A stretch of 64,000 bases of DNA from Prochlorococcus sp. AG-355-M18 (GCA_003280725.1 QCED01000004.1:1-64000); one strand, 5' to 3'; positions 55,189 to 63,417 are shown, counted from the stretch's first letter. Made by a program: numbers and translations. The notes: generated by a model not told the origin, from the letters alone.

Positions 55189-55812
55189 TTAGAAGTGTGA
55201 ATAAGCATTAAAAAAATCTAACTCTAATTCCATTGCTCTTTTGTATAAATATTTTGCTTGATTAATATCATATGATTCTTTATTGGTCTCAATAAGATTT
55301 TCTAGTGAATTTGCTAAATTTTCAAAGCTCTCATCAGAATAAGTAATTATCCATTTTTTATATTTATTATTAAAATCCTCTTTATAAAGAATTTTCCCTA
55401 TCCAAGAATAAAGTCGCATACATGGAGTCATTGCAAACATTATTTCAACGGAGCTACGTCTTTTGGAAGTATCATCAAGGAAATCTGTATAATCTTTAGT
55501 AGCTTTTTTTATAGAGTTATTAGACAAATCAATATCCCATTCTTTTGCATAAGTTTCATGAAGTATTAACTCCTCTGAAACTCCCATTAGTAGTTCGCTT
55601 AATTTCCTTATTGAATATTTATCTTTTGATTTAGAAACAGCAATACCATATGCCCTAGCAAAAGTCTCTAAAAAAAAATAATCTTGAGCCAAATACTCTT
55701 GAAATATATTTTTAGGGAGACTTCCATTCTTTAAACTTTGAACAAATTTTGTATTTAAACTAAGTAAAGCAATCTCATAATTATCCTCCCAAAGTTTTTC
55801 TGTTATTTTAAT
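55189..55812 (-). CDS. tenA: TenA/thiaminase II family protein, non-standard start likely
   Basis: Aminopyrimidine aminohydrolase family for thiamine salvage. A TTG at 55692 would give 167 residues, but the frame upstream continues the TenA pattern (ITEKLWEDNYEIALLSLNTK, SLKNGSLPKNIFQEYLAQDY). Full length (207 residues, near the usual 220) is reached only if translation starts at ATT 55810-55812 (or the neighbouring ATA/ATC). An in-frame stop lies five codons upstream and no ATG/GTG/TTG lies between. It diverges from the photolyase gene. Adjacent to thiD. Confidence 0.8.
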   Translation of the reverse strand: MKITEKLWEDNYEIALLSLNTKFVQSLKNGSLPKNIFQEYLAQDYFFLETFARAYGIAVSKSKDKYSIRKLSELLMGVSEELILHETYAKEWDIDLSNNSIKKATKDYTDFLDDTSKRRSSVEIMFAMTPCMRLYSWIGKILYKEDFNNKYKKWIITYSDESFENLANSLENLIETNKESYDINQAKYLYKRAMELELDFFNAYSHF

Positions 55813-55897
55813 TTTTTTGATTTTTAGTTATTCTAAAATATTTATATTTTTTAACTACAAATTTAATCTTACTTTTCTAAGATTAAAAGAAAAAATT

Positions 55898-57394
55898 ATG
55901 AAAGAAATAAATATCTTATGGTTTAAGAAAGATTTAAGAATTTATGATAACGAAGCACTATGTGAGGCTATAAAAGATAGTGATATTTTACCTATTTACA
56001 TTATTGAGGTAGATATTTGGAGCCAAAATACTCATTCACATAGACAATGGCAATTTTGCAAAGAAAGTTTAATAGATTTAAGAAATGCACTTACTGAGAT
56101 CGGACAACCATTAATTATTAGAACTGGAAATGTTATAAATATTTTTGATGAAATTAGTTCAAAATTTGAAATCAAAGGTATATATAGCCATCAAGAAACT
56201 GGAGATTGGCTTACTTATAAAAGAGATCAAAAAGTGAGAGAATGGACTTTAAGCAAAAATATTATTTGGAAGGAATTTCTACAATTTTCAGTTTTTAGAG
56301 GAAATTTAGATAGGAATAATTGGTCTAAAAAGTGGCAAAAAAATTCCGAAAAAAAAATACTTAAAGCTCCATTAAGAATTAATTCTATTAACTTTAATAT
56401 TGGAGAAATACCCTCAGACGAAATTTTTACCTTTAAAAAAGAAACTTGTCCAGGAAGAATGCAGGGTGGAAGAAAGAAAGGTTTAGAGAGAATGCAATAC
56501 TTCTTTAGTAATAAATTAGATTCTTATTCAAAAGATATATCTAGCCCAGAAAAATCATTTGATAGTTGTACAAGACTATCCCCATATATTTGTTGGGGAT
56601 GCATTTCATTAAAAGAAATTTTTAATAAGGCAAATATATCTAAAAACAATAATTCCAGGATGTTAAAAAGTAGATTAACTTGGCATTGTCATTTTATTCA
56701 GAAACTTGAAAGTGAACCAGAACTAGAGTTTAGGGAATACCATCCTTTTTTTAAAAATATTAGAGAAAAAAATAATGAATTACTTTATGCATGGAGTTCA
56801 GGTAATACGGGCTTTCCTTTTATAGATGCATGTATGCGTTCATTAAATTTCAATGGATGGATTAACTTCAGGATGCGAGCAATGTTAATGTCTTTTGCTA
56901 GCTATAATTTATGGCTACCATGGCAAGATTCAGGTTCTGAATTAGCAAATAAATTTGTAGATTATGAGCCCGGGATACATTGGAACCAATGCCAAATGCA
57001 ATCTGGAACTACATCTATAAATACCAATAGAATTTATAATCCTATTAAGCAGGGAAAAGATCATGATCCTCAAGGAAAATTTATAAAAAAATGGATACCA
57101 GAATTAAAGGATATATCACTAAATTTCATTCATGAACCATGGCTATTATCTAGATTTAATAAAGAAGAATATGAACAAATTAATTACATAAGACCGATAA
57201 TTGATATCCCAAATAGCACTAAAACTGCAAAGAAGAAGATTCAGGAAATCACTAAAAAGGATGGATATTGGGATATCTCAAAAGAAATTTATTTAAAACA
57301 TGGCTCTAGAAAAAGGCTTAGAAAAAATATAAATAATAAAAAAATTGTTGCTAAGGAAAGGGAAATACAATATGAACTGAAATTAGATTTCTAA
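55898..57394 (+). CDS. FAD-binding photolyase/cryptochrome family protein
   Basis: 498 residues from ATG 55898 (MKEINILWFKKDLRIYDNEA); the frame extends back to TTG 55817 but the extra segment is leader. The N-terminal alpha/beta antenna domain is followed by the FAD domain: RLSPYICWGCISLKE, SRLTWHCHFIQKLE, RSLNFNGWINFRMR and FVDYEPGIHWNQCQMQSG. It is probably a CPD photolyase or a close cryptochrome; the subclass is not certain. It is unrelated in sequence to the enzyme at 12659. Confidence 0.9.
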   Translation: MKEINILWFKKDLRIYDNEALCEAIKDSDILPIYIIEVDIWSQNTHSHRQWQFCKESLIDLRNALTEIGQPLIIRTGNVINIFDEISSKFEIKGIYSHQETGDWLTYKRDQKVREWTLSKNIIWKEFLQFSVFRGNLDRNNWSKKWQKNSEKKILKAPLRINSINFNIGEIPSDEIFTFKKETCPGRMQGGRKKGLERMQYFFSNKLDSYSKDISSPEKSFDSCTRLSPYICWGCISLKEIFNKANISKNNNSRMLKSRLTWHCHFIQKLESEPELEFREYHPFFKNIREKNNELLYAWSSGNTGFPFIDACMRSLNFNGWINFRMRAMLMSFASYNLWLPWQDSGSELANKFVDYEPGIHWNQCQMQSGTTSINTNRIYNPIKQGKDHDPQGKFIKKWIPELKDISLNFIHEPWLLSRFNKEEYEQINYIRPIIDIPNSTKTAKKKIQEITKKDGYWDISKEIYLKHGSRKRLRKNINNKKIVAKEREIQYELKLDF

Positions 57395-57418
57395 ATTTTA
57401 TTGTAAGAAATTTCTAGA

Positions 57419-57445
57419 TTCCTTTAGGGGCCTAGGAAGGTTTTT
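57419..57445 (+). terminator. Possible terminator of the photolyase gene
   Basis: TTCC-tt-TAGG-gg-CCTA-GGAA stem with a two-base bulge, followed by GGTTTTT, 25 bp after the stop. Confidence 0.5.
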
Positions 57446-57520
57446 AAGTTTTGAAATTAAATATATAAATCCACGATGAAGTAATGCAAGCTTTAATGTA
57501 TTTATTAGCTTTAATTAATT

Positions 57521-57694
57521 ATGTCTGAAAGATTTGAATGGGACGATACCAATAGTTCAGGTATATGGTGGAGTACTAATGTAAGTATTAGAGACGAATG
57601 CATATTACTTAAAGAAGATACTCAATGCGAAGATTCTGATATCGTCGAACTTCTTAGGAGTATTGCACAAAATATTGAAGATAATGGCCTTTAA
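57521..57694 (+). CDS. Small acidic protein, 57 aa, unknown
   Basis: ATG 57521 to TAA 57694. Begins MSERFEWDDTNSSGIWWSTN and ends with a helix (IVELLRSIAQNIEDNGL). Soluble, Trp-containing; two cysteines. Not recognised but of gene-like composition. Confidence 0.5.
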   Translation: MSERFEWDDTNSSGIWWSTNVSIRDECILLKEDTQCEDSDIVELLRSIAQNIEDNGL

Positions 57695-57717
57695 TTTTTA
57701 AAAGCATATTCTCTTTA

Positions 57718-58668
57718 TTAGAGATTTTCAATTCCTTTTACAGCTTTTATTAATTCGATACTTATACCTTTTTCACTCATTGAATGACCTGCATCATTAA
57801 CAATAATTAATTCAGAATTATTTAACTTCTTATTTAGATCCCAAGCACTCCTAACAGGACATACAACGTCATACCTCCCTTGAATTATTTTTGTTGGAAT
57901 CGATTCTATTGTTTTTATATTTTTCAAAATAAAATTATCTTCCAAGAAAATATTATTAATGAAATAATGACATTCTATCCTTGCAAAGGCATCTGAAAAA
58001 GTATTAACTTCAGACTTATCAAAATCAAATTTTTTATATATTAAATGACTTGTTGAGAGTTCCCATTTTGTCCAGGCTGCTGCTGCTTTTGATCTAAGGT
58101 TCGCATCTGAAGATGTTAGATATTTATAAAAAGAACTTATTAAATCATTTCTTTCTTCTTTTGGTATTACAGAAATATATTCTTCAAATTCATCGGGGAA
58201 TATCTCACTTGCACCATATTGATAGAACCATAACAATTCAAACTTTCTACATAAAAATATTCCTCGCAAAGTTAAGCTGATAACTCTTGAGGGATTTTTA
58301 ATAGCATATATAAGTGAAAGTGTTGAGCCCCAAGATCCACCAAACAAATGCCAAGTATCTATTTTTAAAAGAATCCTTAATTTCTCAATATCATCAACTA
58401 AATGATTGGTCGTATTTTCTTTTAATTCGGAGAAAGGCGTTGAAGAACCGCAACCTCTTTGGTCAAATTGAATAATATCGAATTTATCTGGGTCAAAGTA
58501 TCTTCTATATCTTGGTTGACTTCCTCCTCCTGGACCACCATGAATAACAAGAATTTTTTTGCCATTTGGATTACCAGATCTTTCCCAATAAATAGTATGA
58601 ATATCACTTACTTGTAAAAAACCCTTTTCACGTACTTCAATTTTCGGAAACAAGACTTGATCTTTCAT
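57718..58668 (-). CDS. pip: Proline iminopeptidase
   Basis: alpha/beta-hydrolase of 316 residues that removes N-terminal proline. The oxyanion motif VIHGGPGGGSQPRYRRYFDP, the nucleophile GGSWGST, and the C-terminal acid and histidine (GRYDVVCPV, NDAGHSM) are complete. Confidence 0.93.
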   Translation of the reverse strand: MKDQVLFPKIEVREKGFLQVSDIHTIYWERSGNPNGKKILVIHGGPGGGSQPRYRRYFDPDKFDIIQFDQRGCGSSTPFSELKENTTNHLVDDIEKLRILLKIDTWHLFGGSWGSTLSLIYAIKNPSRVISLTLRGIFLCRKFELLWFYQYGASEIFPDEFEEYISVIPKEERNDLISSFYKYLTSSDANLRSKAAAAWTKWELSTSHLIYKKFDFDKSEVNTFSDAFARIECHYFINNIFLEDNFILKNIKTIESIPTKIIQGRYDVVCPVRSAWDLNKKLNNSELIIVNDAGHSMSEKGISIELIKAVKGIENL

Positions 58669-58746
58669 TTTGAAATATTTTTAATCACTCTGTTAATCTA
58701 TACTATCCAAAAAGAAATCTAATTTAGAAGAAATTTATTAAACAAA

Positions 58747-58774
58747 AAAAAGGACTGCTTTTACAGTCCTTTTT
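58747..58774. terminator. Bidirectional rho-independent terminator
   Basis: GGACTG-CTTTTA-CAGTCC flanked by A and T runs in both directions. On the minus strand it would end a transcript coming from the genes near 59.2-59.5 kb; no plus-strand gene reads into it. Confidence 0.85.
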
Positions 58775-59179
58775 AATATTTGATTTCCTTCTTACAGGAT
58801 ATAAAATTACATATTTTAAAGTCTATTTACTCATAAACCTAGAATACGTGAATTCGGGGATTTCTCTCGATAATTTCAGTCCCTATTGTCGCTAGTAATT
58901 ATAAAGCGAAGTCTTATCAGACTAATTGATTGAACTTTAATTTTCGAATAATCCCATTCTCAGGAATACGCTTCCTATATTTTGGAATTTGCTAAATTTC
59001 AGGCGGACTATCAATCATTTAGATTGCCTCCGAACTCAACATTTATAAATTACTCCTTTTTATATTTTCAGTAAATCCGTAAATATGCTGATTTACTTTT
59101 TTCTTAATTTGTAAGAGGATTTTAATGACCTTTTGTTTTTTATAGATAAATATAAAAATTAAAGTCTATAATCCCTGAT
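58775..59179. other. 405-bp region without an intact gene
   Basis: Between the terminator and the 60-aa gene I find no intact ORF above 30 codons. It holds one interrupted minus-strand frame (58917-59018) and otherwise unstructured AT-rich sequence. It could carry a small RNA or the trailer of the upstream minus-strand genes. Confidence 0.5.
58917..59018 (-). pseudogene. Possible decayed small gene with in-frame TAG
   Basis: From ATG 59018 the frame reads MIDSPPEI, then TAG (58992-58994), then QIPKYRKRIPENGIIRKLKF to TGA 58917. The second part looks protein-like (Pro/Lys/Arg-rich) but has no start of its own. One base change would restore a 33-residue peptide. Confidence 0.3.
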
Positions 59180-59362
59180 TTATTCAGATTCATAGAGCAA
59201 AATAGATTCAATTATTCTTTTATCACTATCAGAAAGTTTATAATCATCTAATTTCCACTGAACAAATTTTACACACTCATCAATAGAAGGATTCTTATCC
59301 CGGCACTTACACCACTCTCTAATCCAATCTGCCAAGGCAAAAGTTATTTTTGTAGTAAGCAT
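59180..59362 (-). CDS. Hypothetical protein, 60 aa
   Basis: ATG 59362 (MLTTKITFALADWIREWCKC); an in-frame TTG lies three codons upstream. Helical, acidic at the C-terminus, with a CxC. Its ATG is 2 bp after the stop of the start-less ORF upstream, so they share a message. Not recognised. Confidence 0.55.
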   Translation of the reverse strand: MLTTKITFALADWIREWCKCRDKNPSIDECVKFVQWKLDDYKLSDSDKRIIESILLYESE

Positions 59363-59364
59363 AT

Positions 59365-59511
59365 TTACCAATCGGGGTAATTAAAATCTCCGCCAATAGG
59401 TTCTTCATAAAATTCCCCTTCTTTTATACCTTTATCATATTTTTCAATTATCTTTTGATAAGAAGCTATTGACGGAACTAAATCTCCTATATATTGGTGT
59501 TCTATCGTAAT
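59365..59511 (-). CDS. Possible 48-aa protein with a non-standard start codon
   Basis: An open frame (stop-to-stop 59365-59529) with protein-like sequence: IEHQYIGDLVPSIASYQKII and the end EEPIGGDFNYPDW. It contains no ATG, GTG or TTG before this region; ATT 59511 (then ACG ATA GAA) or the ATA two codons later are the best starts. It may equally be a remnant whose ATG was lost. Its stop lies 2 bp before the next gene. Confidence 0.4.
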   Translation of the reverse strand: MTIEHQYIGDLVPSIASYQKIIEKYDKGIKEGEFYEEPIGGDFNYPDW

Positions 59512-59576
59512 TGTTATAATAATAATTATTTATTATTTTATATAAGAATTTAATAAATAAATTATTAATATGTATT

Positions 59577-59672
59577 ATGGATTTCATCAAAAAGAACAAG
59601 ATCTTAACACTAATGGCTGTAATTGCAGTTTTATCATTTGTATTAGAAAAAGTAGGCATAATACACCCTTAA
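59577..59672 (+). CDS. Tiny membrane ORF, 31 aa
   Basis: ATG 59577 to TAA 59672. Basic head MDFIKKNK, one helix (ILTLMAVIAVLSFVLEKVG) and the end IIHP. A second overlapping frame from ATG 59570 has a poor composition. Not recognised. Confidence 0.45.
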   Translation: MDFIKKNKILTLMAVIAVLSFVLEKVGIIHP

Positions 59673-59700
59673 ATTAATTAAGTTTATTTGTAAATACTTC

Positions 59701-59790
59701 CTAATGAAATAAGTAAACCGATACTATTACTGCAAAAATAAGCAATGGAGATAATAATGTAAAAACTAAAGTTGAAAGATTAATCAGCAT
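59701..59790 (-). CDS. Tiny membrane ORF, 29 aa
   Basis: ATG 59790 to TAG 59701. Almost wholly hydrophobic (LVFTLLSPLLIFAVIVSVYL), the size of photosystem low-molecular-mass subunits but without a recognisable match. Converges on the 31-aa ORF. Confidence 0.4.
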   Translation of the reverse strand: MLINLSTLVFTLLSPLLIFAVIVSVYLFH

Positions 59791-59878
59791 AAATTTTAAA
59801 TAAATACACAAATTTAATAAACATCACTTTTAAGCATTTGCAATAAGTAAAATTTAAATTATTACGATATAAAAAAAT

Positions 59879-60076
59879 TTGAATAAAGAAAGATATAAAG
59901 AAGAATATGAAGAGGGCTCAAACTTACTATGGCCTAGTGATAAAGAAGATAAAATAACTCGGCAATTTTATAAAGATTTATCTAATCTTTCAAAAAAGAT
60001 AAATTATAGTAAAAAGAAAAAGCTTAAACTTTTTGAACAAGTAGTTAGAATAATAAAAGGTAAAGGCTGGGGTTAA
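59879..60076 (+). CDS. Hypothetical protein, 65 aa
   Basis: TTG 59879 start (MNKERYKEEYEEGSNLLWPS). Strongly charged, helical, ending GKGWG. It is 17 bp upstream of the CPBP protease gene on the same strand. Not recognised. Confidence 0.5.
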   Translation: MNKERYKEEYEEGSNLLWPSDKEDKITRQFYKDLSNLSKKINYSKKKKLKLFEQVVRIIKGKGWG

Positions 60077-60093
60077 TTAATATTCAAACTAAA

Positions 60094-60954
60094 ATGAAAA
60101 ATTTAATGATACTAATTAGAAATTTTTTTCTTTTAAAACCAAGATTTTTATCCACTATATTTTTTATTCCTATTCTTTATGGCATTGGCTGGGCTTTATC
60201 TCAGCCACTTTTATTATTTAATTTTGAAAAAGAAAATTTATCCTTAATTGGTACTATTATCACTTTCTTACTTTTTATCTTTTTACTCCCATATTGGTTT
60301 TATATCAAACGAAAAAAATCAAGTGCTTGGATAATTCTTGGGATAACTAAAGACAAATTCTTGAAAAACTTTTTCAATTTTTCTCAAGGTATTTTATTTG
60401 CTTTGGTTTTAATAATTCTAATTCTGATACCACTATTGCAAAAAAATTATATTTCTTGGATAGGTGAATTCTCGCCTATAATATTATTAAATTCTATTGT
60501 ACTGGGGTTAGGTGTTGGATTCGCAGAGGAAATAATTTTTAGAGGCTGGTTACTAGAAGAATTAAAATTTGAATATGACACAAAAATATCAATAGCTTTA
60601 CAAGCTATAATTTTTAGCTTCGTTCATAATTTATCAAATGAGATCTTTTGGAACATAGTAGGATTACGTTTAGGATTTATTTTACTTGGGATATTTCTAT
60701 CATTAGTAAAAATTAGAGATAAAGGTTCTTTATGGAATTGCATAGGAATTCATGGAGGACTTGTGGGTATTTGGTTTTTATTAAATAACGGATTAATAGA
60801 ATTCAAAGAAAATACACCTTCTTTTTTAGCAGGACCTTTTACACAAAATATTCCAAACCCAATAGGAAGCTTTAGTGCAATTTTAATATTACTTTTGTTA
60901 TGTATTTTTTATACAGTAAAATCAAAAAAGATTTTTACTAGAAGTTTTAATTAG
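60094..60954 (+). CDS. CPBP-family intramembrane metalloprotease
   Basis: 286 residues with about eight helices. The family motifs are present: EEIIFRGWLLEEL (EExxxR, about 148-160), FSFVHNLSN (FxxxH) and the third motif CIGIHGGLVGIW. Relatives are Abi/CAAX proteases, including bacteriocin self-immunity proteins; no bacteriocin operon is seen here. The hydrophobicity is typical. Confidence 0.88.
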   Translation: MKNLMILIRNFFLLKPRFLSTIFFIPILYGIGWALSQPLLLFNFEKENLSLIGTIITFLLFIFLLPYWFYIKRKKSSAWIILGITKDKFLKNFFNFSQGILFALVLIILILIPLLQKNYISWIGEFSPIILLNSIVLGLGVGFAEEIIFRGWLLEELKFEYDTKISIALQAIIFSFVHNLSNEIFWNIVGLRLGFILLGIFLSLVKIRDKGSLWNCIGIHGGLVGIWFLLNNGLIEFKENTPSFLAGPFTQNIPNPIGSFSAILILLLLCIFYTVKSKKIFTRSFN

Positions 60955-61016
60955 ATATAAATACCGATTGATTTTTGATTAGTAATTGTCAGATTAAAAT
61001 AAAGCTTAATATTCAT

Positions 61017-61181
61017 ATGAACTTTAATGCAGGAATAAGATTTATTGTCTTTTTAATAATTTTTGGAGTTACAAACTATCTAATGATGTTGAGAAGATAT
61101 GAAAACGACGTCAAAAGAAAGAAATATTTGCAACAGGAAAAAATTTCCAGGCTATACCCTAAAGGTTCATTTATTTTCTGA
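61017..61181 (+). CDS. Small membrane protein, 54 aa
   Basis: I choose ATG 61017 (MNFNAGIRFIVFLIIFGVTN) over the upstream ATG 60975, because the helix starts there and the upstream part is polar leader-like. One helix, then a basic tail (RRYENDVKRKKYLQQEKISR). Not recognised. Confidence 0.5.
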   Translation: MNFNAGIRFIVFLIIFGVTNYLMMLRRYENDVKRKKYLQQEKISRLYPKGSFIF

Positions 61182-61209
61182 AAGGAAAAAAAGTTCTTGT
61201 AGAATTTCC

Positions 61210-61458
61210 TCACCATTTTTTATTAGTTTTTTGCCAACCTTCATTTAATAATTTTTGCCATAATAATCTTGCTTCTTCATTAACAATTTTTTTTCTAGTT
61301 TTCATTAATGGAGGATTTTCTCCATGAATTCCCATAATAATTCCTTCTTCAATAAACATATATTCAATAGATTTATCAGAATAATCTCTATCTTTGTAGA
61401 AACGCATCACCCCTACAAAATTAGAGTCAATTAACCAGAAATCATTAGTTGAATTCAA
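61210..61458 (-). CDS. DUF1651 protein (copy 2)
   Basis: 82 residues, paralogous to the gene at 51182: FWLIDSNFVG, IEYMFIEEGIIMGIHGENPP and the end GWQKTNKKW. Unknown function. Confidence 0.75.
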   Translation of the reverse strand: MNSTNDFWLIDSNFVGVMRFYKDRDYSDKSIEYMFIEEGIIMGIHGENPPLMKTRKKIVNEEARLLWQKLLNEGWQKTNKKW

Positions 61459-61530
61459 TAAACCAAAATAAAATTCAATTTATCACATGCTTTGATTAGA
61501 ATCTGCGAAGAAAATATTTATTTAGTTGAT

Positions 61531-61959
61531 TCATATTTGATATATTTTTTCTTTTTGTCTACTTTTTTTCAATTCGCCGCGTTTTTTCTTAAACTCAACT
61601 CTTTTCTTTTGTGATGCTTTAGTAGGTTGTGTAGATTTTCTTAATTTAAATGGTTTATTTAAAGCATTTTTTATGATTGAACTAAATTTCATTAAAGCTA
61701 GCTGCCTATTTAATAATTGATTTCGGTGTTCTTGAACCGCTAAACGCAAGCTATTATTTACTAATTTGTTTTTCAAGTTTCTTTTAAGAATTTCTTTCTG
61801 ATAAGCATTTAATACTTTAGAATCTTCTAAATCAAAAATAATCTCTACTCTGCTTTCAATTTTATTTACATTTTGCCCTCCAGGACCGGAGGATCTGGAA
61901 AATCGCCACTTGATTTCGTTGGATGGGATTACTAATTTTTTAGTAATTTTTAAATCCAT
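61531..61959 (-). CDS. arfB: Alternative ribosome-rescue factor ArfB (YaeJ)
   Basis: 142-residue peptidyl-tRNA hydrolase without a codon-recognition domain. The GGQ motif lies in RSSGPGGQNVNKIESRVEI (about 22-40). The Lys/Arg-rich C-terminal tail that enters the empty mRNA channel is present (KKRVEFKKKRGELKKSRQKE). It releases peptides from stalled ribosomes. Confidence 0.93.
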   Translation of the reverse strand: MDLKITKKLVIPSNEIKWRFSRSSGPGGQNVNKIESRVEIIFDLEDSKVLNAYQKEILKRNLKNKLVNNSLRLAVQEHRNQLLNRQLALMKFSSIIKNALNKPFKLRKSTQPTKASQKKRVEFKKKRGELKKSRQKEKIYQI

Positions 61960-62055
61960 TTTTAGTTCTTTTTGATTTAAATTTTTGGAATCATCTACTT
62001 AATACTTTAAAACATAACTTGAAATTCGATCGGTAAATACTGGGCGGTTATGTTA

Positions 62056-62104
62056 GGTAAACCGAAATTCGGTGTATTTGCCGTATAAATATCTTCGGTA
62101 TTTA
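62056..62104 (+). promoter_or_regulatory. Structured leader of the 78-aa gene
   Basis: ACCGAAATTCGGT (62061-62073) is a perfect inverted repeat extended by GGTAAA/TTTGCC across a 3-nt internal loop. It is followed by ATAAATA-tcTTCGg-TATTTAT (62085-62104) with a TTCG loop. Two successive hairpins, 60 bp before the ATG, suggest an RNA leader or an operator. Confidence 0.45.
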
Positions 62105-62163
62105 TCCTTTCATATTCCAAACAAATATCAGATATTGAATTTGTACTAATTCAAAGGTCACTT

Positions 62164-62400
62164 ATGTATTCAATGTTTGATCTTCTTTTTGAAACACCTT
62201 CATATCGCCCTGTATATGTTATTTCAGATAGTGAAATGAAGGAGTTAAAGAAAAACCAACATCAAGAAGAGCTTGATGAAATTACAACACAAAAAGTAAG
62301 ACTTGAAGATGCTTTTAAAGCTCAACTAAAACATCTTGAAGAGAGAGAAAAAGAAGTAAAAAAAGAACTTAAAGTACTCTCAGCCTCAAAAGATAAATAA
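62164..62400 (+). CDS. Hypothetical coiled-coil protein, 78 aa
   Basis: The short N-terminal block MFDLLFETPSYRPVYVISDS precedes a long charged coiled coil (about 24-74). It is a monocistronic unit with a structured leader and a strong terminator. The family is not recognised. Confidence 0.65.
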   Translation: MYSMFDLLFETPSYRPVYVISDSEMKELKKNQHQEELDEITTQKVRLEDAFKAQLKHLEEREKEVKKELKVLSASKDK

Positions 62401-62427
62401 TTTATTTTTAGAGAAATTACTTTTTTC

Positions 62428-62456
62428 AAAGACGGTTAAAAACCGTCTTTTTTTAA
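62428..62456 (+). terminator. Rho-independent terminator of the 78-aa gene
   Basis: AAAGACGGTT / AACCGTCTTT stem with a 3-nt loop and a T run, 28 bp past the stop. Confidence 0.9.
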
Positions 62457-62520
62457 TTCTTATAGTTTTAAGGTATCTATTAAATCCACAGATTTTAAAA
62501 ATATTTTCCATAATTAAAAA

Positions 62521-62625
62521 ATGAAAGATAATAAAGAAAAAATAAGAATGTTCTTACCATTTAGTTGGATAATTTGCGCAGCAATATCTTTTGCTTATAT
62601 AAATTCACATTTAATAAATACCTAA
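62521..62625 (+). CDS. Tiny membrane ORF, 34 aa
   Basis: ATG 62521 to TAA 62625. Charged head MKDNKEKIRM and one helix (FLPFSWIICAAISFAYI). It ends 5 bp before the next gene on the same strand, which supports co-translation. Confidence 0.5.
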   Translation: MKDNKEKIRMFLPFSWIICAAISFAYINSHLINT

Positions 62626-62630
62626 GATAA

Positions 62631-62975
62631 ATGTCTTATCCATCAAGAGACGAAATACTTGCATCTTCAAAAGGGTGGGTAGCATCTTTTTTAAATTTTC
62701 TACCTGGTTTAGGATCGGGTTACTTGTATCAAAGAAGATGGAAACCCTATTTTATTACCATCACTTCTAGTACTGCATGTTTCGCTTTAGGTATTTTTTT
62801 ACAAGGTGATTCAGAACCTTCTCAAAATGAACAAATAATTTGTATTTCTGGTCTTTTTTTCATATCGATAGTTACAGTTATAGAAGCCAACTTGGCTTTC
62901 AAGAAAGCAAGTAATAAAACAAAAGCTGAAAAAGAGAAAATAATTTCCTCTGAAAAAAAAGGATGGTTTAAATAA
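62631..62975 (+). CDS. Conserved membrane protein, 114 aa
   Basis: Starts MSYPSRDEILASSKGWVASF. It has the FLNFLPGLGSGYLYQRRWKP block and two or three helices (PYFITITSSTACFALGIFL; ICISGLFFISIVTVIEANLA) followed by a Lys-rich tail. The GxGxxYxRR pattern recalls the TM2-type glycine-rich turn. Function unknown. Confidence 0.7.
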   Translation: MSYPSRDEILASSKGWVASFLNFLPGLGSGYLYQRRWKPYFITITSSTACFALGIFLQGDSEPSQNEQIICISGLFFISIVTVIEANLAFKKASNKTKAEKEKIISSEKKGWFK

Positions 62976-63077
62976 TTCAATAAATTAGATCTAAAAAAAT
63001 ATTTAATTAGTTCTCATTTTCTTAATTTAAATAAATAATTACCATAAATGATTTTTAAGATAATTAAAAAATTTTTT

Positions 63078-63350
63078 TTAGTTATAAAAAAATAAAATTT
63101 CCTTTTCTTTAAGACCTTCCCATCCCGAGTCTATTAATAATTGATTCAATGTTTCTTTATCAAAATGCTTAGAACCCGTTTTGACGCATCTATTTCTCAT
63201 AGATTTTTTAACACCACTCCTTTGTCTTTTATTTTCCTCATCCATAATTCTATTGTATAAATCTAGCATTTTTTGAGGGATTGGAGTACCGTCAAGATCC
63301 ACTCCATTTTCAATAGCAAGATCAACAGCCTGCATTCCCATCTTCTTCAT
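63078..63350 (-). CDS. Conserved hypothetical protein, 90 aa
   Basis: Soluble, starting MKKMGMQAVDLAIENGVDLD with a basic middle (NKRQRSGVKKSMRNRCVKTG). The start could be the second ATG. It looks DNA/RNA-binding by charge only. It lies 67 bp downstream of the peroxiredoxin gene on the same strand. Confidence 0.6.
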   Translation of the reverse strand: MKKMGMQAVDLAIENGVDLDGTPIPQKMLDLYNRIMDEENKRQRSGVKKSMRNRCVKTGSKHFDKETLNQLLIDSGWEGLKEKEILFFYN

Positions 63351-63417
63351 ATATTTTAAAAAAGCTGAAACTATAATAAAACAAAACTTATTAATCTAAA
63401 ATTCTTTGAAAAATAAT

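Noticed and set aside
55817-55897. N-terminal extension of the photolyase to TTG 55817
   Set aside because: Photolyases start with the INILWFKKDLR strand; the extension is AT-rich leader and would overlap the tenA promoter area.
59444-59659. 71-aa minus-strand ORF
   Set aside because: Antisense to the 31-aa membrane ORF and overlapping the EEPIGGDFNYPDW frame; its AT-rich centre (NNYYYNNY) is non-coding in character.
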